From Candidatus Pelagibacterales bacterium (GTDB lineage Bacteria; Pseudomonadota; Alphaproteobacteria; Pelagibacterales; AG-422-B15), in contig JAONQW010000002.1 in assembly GCA_028412835.1 (NCBI GenBank), forward strand, positions 62,001 through 126,000: a stretch of DNA of 64,000 bases. Reading direction: 5' to 3'. The position numbers were made by a program, and so were the translations under genes. The notes beneath the pieces were generated by a model. The model did no database searches, had not been told where the DNA came from, and saw only the letters and a list, made by a program, of their open reading frames with translations. Positions 59,503-64,000 of the stretch are shown piece by piece; position 1 is the stretch's first letter, and each line of letters opens with the position of its first letter.

Positions 59503-61902
59503 TTACTCAATAGTTTTAAAGAATTCTTTAATCCCAATAGAGGTGATCTTATCTACTACGGCCGCTTCCATGTTTGCTTCAAACGGCCCAACCAGTATTC
59601 TATGGAATACCGGGTCACTAGATTCTGTTTCTTTAACCAGAACATTTTCTCCAATTGCTTTCATTACTGCGTTTGCAACTTTCGATGCTTTGTCTAAGTT
59701 TTTAAATGCGGCAATTTGAATAAAATTCTCGTTAGGTGCCTGTACTTCTTGATTAACTAATACTTCTTCATTTTCATTTTCTTGTAATTCTTCTTCTTCA
59801 GCTAATCGTAATTCCTCTTCAGCAATACGCAATTCTTCCTCAGCAATACGCAGCTCTTCTTTAACTAAGTTTTCTTCTACAATTTTTCTAAAAGCAATTG
59901 TATCGGAATTAATTTTGGCAGCTTTCTCTATTGCTTTTTCATTACGCAAATCAAGCATCATTTGATTAATCTTAACTGCATCATTATATTCTTTAATAGA
60001 CTTATTGATTTGCTTTGCTTTTTCTAATTCTTTGGAACGTCTTGCTGCTTCAACTAGTCTTGCTTCATTAACTTCATCTATAATTTTAAGAGAAAAATAA
60101 TCTTCAGTTGAAACTACTGCATTTGAAATAGACATTTTTAAATTAATTTCTTCGACATCTTGGGGCGGTAAACCTGCTAAAACTAAGTCAGAGGATAAAA
60201 ATGCCAGCCATCCTGGAAGGTCATCACCATTTTCCTGTAAGACTTCATACCTTATCGTTCCAGGACCAGTAATAATAAATGTATCTTTAGCTATTTGGAA
60301 TTGATTTTGTGTGAATGCATCACTTGAAAAAGTTCGTAATGCCGTTGCTTCAGGATTATATAAAACTTTAAGAGTTGGATTTTGTAATGATAAAGGCTTA
60401 TTGACATAGGCAATATATTTTTCTGACCATCTGATGAAACTATCTTGAATTTCTATCGCTAATTGATTTAAACCCATATTTTCAAAATTATCTGGTAAAA
60501 TATCTTTTCCTACTGATGCATAAATCTGACCAATACTATACTGCATTTCTGTGTAAGCTAAATCACGTCTTAATTCCGCAACCAATAAACTTGCCTCTTC
60601 CCTAATAACTTCTAACTCGCCAAATCTTGATATCTTTTGAGCATTTTGCACTTGATCACTTATTTTTGTTGCGACATCTAAATATCTTTGTGCCGTATCA
60701 TACTCTTCAATCGCTAGGCTGTAATTAATGCTAGCAAGATGTACTTGAGATAAAATAGTCATTGAAATTGCAAGATGTTGCTCTGTTGCAAGCTGGTTAT
60801 TTGCATCATTTGCTTTTTTCACAGAAGGAGCAGAAAATACATTGAGTAAATTAGCCCCAATTGAAACACCATATTGAGTTGAATCTTGATTCATTAAGTA
60901 TTTATTGCTGTTATATGCATAAGCAGCATTAAATTTTAACCCTGGCAATAACGAAACCATTGATGCTTTAGCCTCTTTGTTGGAAATTCTTTTTAGATAT
61001 CTACTTTCCATTAATTCAGGTCTTGAAAATAGAGCTACTTCTTCCATTTCAGTGACACTCAAATCAATAGTTGCCAGTGGTTTCAGTGTGTCAATTAATT
61101 GAAAGCCTTCACTTGGCAATAAACCCATTAAAGTTGCCAATTCAGTCTTAGAATTAATTAATGCTCTTTTTTGTGTCTGCAGTGTTCTTTGAATATCAAG
61201 TAATTCTTTTTGATATAAAAGTGCATCAACTGGTGCAGATAAAGTTAATTCCTCAATATACTTAGAATCTTTTAAGGCAATTTCTACTTTAACTAACAAA
61301 GGAGATAATTTTTGTAATAAATTTTCTGCAGCTTTAGCATTCCAATAAGCCCGAATAACATCACGGGTAATATTTTGAATTGATTTTCTCTCTAATTCTT
61401 TTGCAATTAGATAACGATTAGCTTGTTGACCAGCTCTAATATAAGACAAACCAAAATCTAGGGCATTCCATGTAAATTCGATATCTCTTGTGGTCTGCCA
61501 TTTTTCTGCCCCTACGGTATAAGTGGGATCACTAAGAGCCTCTGGCGATGTATCATTAATTGAAGTAACACTAGTACTTGGCTGATAACGAGTATACTCG
61601 GAGTAACCTGCATTAGCAGCTAAGTCAGGAAGCATGTCAAATTTAAGCAAGTTATTTTGTCTTTGTTGTAATGCAGAATTCATAACTTCAACACGTAGAT
61701 CACGATTATTTCTAATTGCTAAAGAAATAGCCTTATAAAGATCTATGCTTTCAATCGAGTCTTCATATTTTAGGTTAGCTAAATCAGCCTCTATTGATTG
61801 TAAAATTCTTTCATCAGAAATAGGAACAGGAGTTCGCGCACAAGCTGATAAGAAAATAAATAATAAAAGTAAGCTAAAAAATTTACTTGTTAAAATTCTC
61901 AT
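59503..61902 (-). CDS. TolC-family outer-membrane lipoprotein with C-terminal Ig-like segment, coiled coil and SPOR domain
   Basis: Lipobox LSAC; TolC-type repeats (ISLAIRNNRDLRVEVMNSALQQRQNNLLKFDMLPDLAANAGYS); GPGTIRYEVLQENGDDLPGWLAFLSSDLVLAGLPP; EELRIAEEELRIAEEELRLAEEEE; FIQIAAFKNLDKASKVANAVMKAIGENVLVKE...RILVGPF. Confidence 0.85.
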   Translation of the reverse strand: MRILTSKFFSLLLLFIFLSACARTPVPISDERILQSIEADLANLKYEDSIESIDLYKAISLAIRNNRDLRVEVMNSALQQRQNNLLKFDMLPDLAANAGYSEYTRYQPSTSVTSINDTSPEALSDPTYTVGAEKWQTTRDIEFTWNALDFGLSYIRAGQQANRYLIAKELERKSIQNITRDVIRAYWNAKAAENLLQKLSPLLVKVEIALKDSKYIEELTLSAPVDALLYQKELLDIQRTLQTQKRALINSKTELATLMGLLPSEGFQLIDTLKPLATIDLSVTEMEEVALFSRPELMESRYLKRISNKEAKASMVSLLPGLKFNAAYAYNSNKYLMNQDSTQYGVSIGANLLNVFSAPSVKKANDANNQLATEQHLAISMTILSQVHLASINYSLAIEEYDTAQRYLDVATKISDQVQNAQKISRFGELEVIREEASLLVAELRRDLAYTEMQYSIGQIYASVGKDILPDNFENMGLNQLAIEIQDSFIRWSEKYIAYVNKPLSLQNPTLKVLYNPEATALRTFSSDAFTQNQFQIAKDTFIITGPGTIRYEVLQENGDDLPGWLAFLSSDLVLAGLPPQDVEEINLKMSISNAVVSTEDYFSLKIIDEVNEARLVEAARRSKELEKAKQINKSIKEYNDAVKINQMMLDLRNEKAIEKAAKINSDTIAFRKIVEENLVKEELRIAEEELRIAEEELRLAEEEELQENENEEVLVNQEVQAPNENFIQIAAFKNLDKASKVANAVMKAIGENVLVKETESSDPVFHRILVGPFEANMEAAVVDKITSIGIKEFFKTIE
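59789..59857 (-). repeat. 21-nt in-frame tandem repeat encoding EELRIAE
   Basis: AATTCTTCTTCAGCTAATCGT / AATTCCTCTTCAGCAATACGC / AATTCTTCCTCAGCAATACGC. Confidence 0.8.
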
Positions 61903-61949
61903 AAGACAGATTAGTAAGCATGGTTAATCAACATTACTATCACTAGTTT

Positions 61950-62016
61950 GTTAAAAAACCGAAAATGGGTAATTTTGATTACATTTTGATTTAAAAAACC
62001 CGATTATGGGTAGATC
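61950..62016 (+). promoter_or_regulatory. Paired repeat motif copies E and F
   Basis: TTAAAAAACCGAAAATGGGTAATT and TTAAAAAACCCGATTATGGGTAGATC, offset ~40 nt, in divergent promoter region. Confidence 0.7.
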
Positions 62017-62114
62017 ATAATCTGTGTGAATGAAAAAGTGCTGTATATCAAACAAATACAATGATTATTTAGTAAATTATATGAAGTCTAGTCATCAAAA
62101 ACTATTTATTACTT

Positions 62115-64000
62115 ATGAAAATTAATAAATTAATTTATCCACTCGAAGCGCGTGTCATGTTGGATGGTGCCGCTGCGATAGATGTAATTGATAATGTTGA
62201 CGATATTCTCCAAATCAAAAAAACCCAAACAATTGATAGCGTTAAGTTTATTGAACAAACTAAAGAAACCTCCTTACCATTTGTAAATGTAGAGCGAGAC
62301 CAGAGGGATCAAAAAAATAAAAATATTGTTTTCATTGATGCAGCAGTGCAAGACTATCAAACCTTAGTCGATGCGTTTGATACGGAAACAGAAGTCTATA
62401 TTATTCAAAGTAATCAAGATGGTTTCTTGGTTATGCAAAATTATTTAGCACAAGAAAATAATATTGATGCAATTCATATCATTGGTCACGGTAGTGCTGG
62501 ACAAATTGCTTTTGGTACTGCATTACTTAATGAATTAACCTTAGAAGAATATAAATCTTCATTAAGTACAATTGGTGCAAGTCTTACCGCTGATGGTGAT
62601 ATTTTATTTTATGGTTGTAACATTGCTGATGGCAAAACTGGTGAAACGCTAATCAATCAAATTGCATCGATAACTAATGCTGATATTGCTGCGTCAGACG
62701 ATATTACGGGCCAAGGTGGTGACTGGGATCTTGAAAAACATATTGGTATAATTGAAGCAAGAAATATTGAAGTTATTGATTATCAACATTCTTTAATTAC
62801 AGGAGTAGCTAGCAATGATTCCAGTGTAGTTGTAAACAACGCTTCAAATGTAAACTTTAATAACAGTGGTTCTGGTGGTTATCAGGACCCTTCATCAGAT
62901 CGGTTTGTTCTGGTTCAGGAAAGGGCAGATGTAACGAGTGGAACAGGTACATTAAATTTTGATGTCAGTGGTACTCATTCTAGTTATACGCCAAGCAGTG
63001 ATAACCCTATCCACGTTTATATGCTTTTTTCAAATGACAATACTGATGGCAATAGCAGGAGATCAGGCGACCGAACTGGAGTAGTAACATTTGATAATGC
63101 TATTATTGGAGTATTTACAACTCCTGCTAATACCATTGCAAAGACTGGAATATCACAGGCAAATGGTACTTTTGCTACCTCTGGCTCAAGTAACTTTGGA
63201 AAAAGGGATTTTGAATTTAATGGTGGTGCTGCAGGTCCTGGAACTGAGGGTTCAAAGGACTGGTTTGTAATATCCAATTCAGGTAAAACAATTGAAGTAG
63301 GTTCAAAGAATGGAGCTAAAGGTGATTTTATCAGGATCATTACGGCTGCACCTGTATCAAATACCGCTCCTGTTGCTCGAAATGATAGAGGAATTATTAA
63401 TGAAGATGCAACTCTAAATGTATCAAATAATGCAAATGCTAATGTTTCAGCTGATAATAACATAAATACCACGGGTGAACATTCAGGAGATGTAATTAAC
63501 ACCAACTTAGCTGGTAGGCAGGATACCGATGCTGATGGCGATACTCTTACAGTTACTGAAATACGGACAGGAAGCTCAGAGGGTAGTGGTACAGCGGGAT
63601 CACTTGGTTCCTTTTTATCAGGAACATATGGTCGCTTAAGAATTTATTCAAATGGAGCTTATGATTATATAGCTGATCTAAATGCTGCAGATGCACTTGA
63701 TCCTGGTGATACAGCTACTGATAGTTTTAACTACACTATAAGTGATGGTAATGGTGGAACGGACAAAGCCGTGATAGAAATTGTGATTATTGGAGTTAAT
63801 GATGATATTACTGCGATCAATGATACTGATGCAGTTAATGAGGATGCAACAATTACGCGGAATACATCAAGCACGCAAGAATTAGATCATGATGACACTG
63901 ATGCTGACGGCGATGATGCTTCTGGTAGCTTTACCATAACAGCAATTCGTACAGGAAGAGAGTCTGGAAGCGGCACGGCTGGTACAGTCGGACAAGCACT
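62115..64000 (+). CDS. Giant surface protein: LEPR-xLL-like N-terminus, DUF4347 domain, VCBS-like repeats (truncated by window)
   Basis: My translation: MKINKLIYPLEARVMLDGAAAIDVIDNVDD...NIVFIDAAVQDYQTLVDAF...IHIIGHGSAGQIAFG...ILFYGCNIADG...NDSSVVVN...DTDADGDTLTVTEIRTG...YTISDGNGGTDKAVIEIVIIGVND; open to window end. Confidence 0.88.
   Translation, partial: MKINKLIYPLEARVMLDGAAAIDVIDNVDDILQIKKTQTIDSVKFIEQTKETSLPFVNVERDQRDQKNKNIVFIDAAVQDYQTLVDAFDTETEVYIIQSNQDGFLVMQNYLAQENNIDAIHIIGHGSAGQIAFGTALLNELTLEEYKSSLSTIGASLTADGDILFYGCNIADGKTGETLINQIASITNADIAASDDITGQGGDWDLEKHIGIIEARNIEVIDYQHSLITGVASNDSSVVVNNASNVNFNNSGSGGYQDPSSDRFVLVQERADVTSGTGTLNFDVSGTHSSYTPSSDNPIHVYMLFSNDNTDGNSRRSGDRTGVVTFDNAIIGVFTTPANTIAKTGISQANGTFATSGSSNFGKRDFEFNGGAAGPGTEGSKDWFVISNSGKTIEVGSKNGAKGDFIRIITAAPVSNTAPVARNDRGIINEDATLNVSNNANANVSADNNINTTGEHSGDVINTNLAGRQDTDADGDTLTVTEIRTGSSEGSGTAGSLGSFLSGTYGRLRIYSNGAYDYIADLNAADALDPGDTATDSFNYTISDGNGGTDKAVIEIVIIGVNDDITAINDTDAVNEDATITRNTSSTQELDHDDTDADGDDASGSFTITAIRTGRESGSGTAGTVGQA

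Noticed and set aside
63017-63505. 162-aa minus-strand ORF
   Set aside because: Antisense to the well-supported DUF4347/VCBS reading frame starting at 62115.

Overview
AT-rich, gene-dense window that looks like a marine alphaproteobacterium (inferred from gene content and composition only). The first ~49 kb is mainly metabolic: folE (partial), apaG, class I lysyl-tRNA synthetase, pyrD, SDR enzymes, a CcdA/TIGR02186/TSUP group, an acyl-CoA cluster, a galactoside-use cluster (GH1, galK, MelB-type symporter, serine hydrolase), a heterotetrameric sarcosine-oxidase-type operon, an M19 dipeptidase/unknown/DUF3726/Ldh-type operon, a PotABCD-like ABC transporter, and a GmaS/GlnT plus MgsABC (GlxBCD) N-methylglutamate-type module. 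The last ~15 kb is a cell-surface/secretion island. It holds a split Big_5-repeat/autotransporter gene pair, HTH regulators, a lipoprotein TolC-like protein fused to an Ig-like segment, coiled coil and SPOR domain, and a divergent DUF4347/VCBS giant surface protein (truncated). The signals I rate highest are: (1) a 74-nt tRNA-like cloverleaf (anticodon GGU, encoded CCA) lacking canonical D-loop GG and T-loop TTC; (2) a repeated, always paired ~24-bp motif in all three intergenic regions of the T1SS-like locus; (3) the split autotransporter, whose second gene has its own SD and signal peptide spliced into a partial repeat; (4) the TolC-Ig-coiled coil-SPOR fusion; and (5) an uncharacterised 553-aa protein in the M19/DUF3726 operon. 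No CRISPR, rRNA or transposase was seen.
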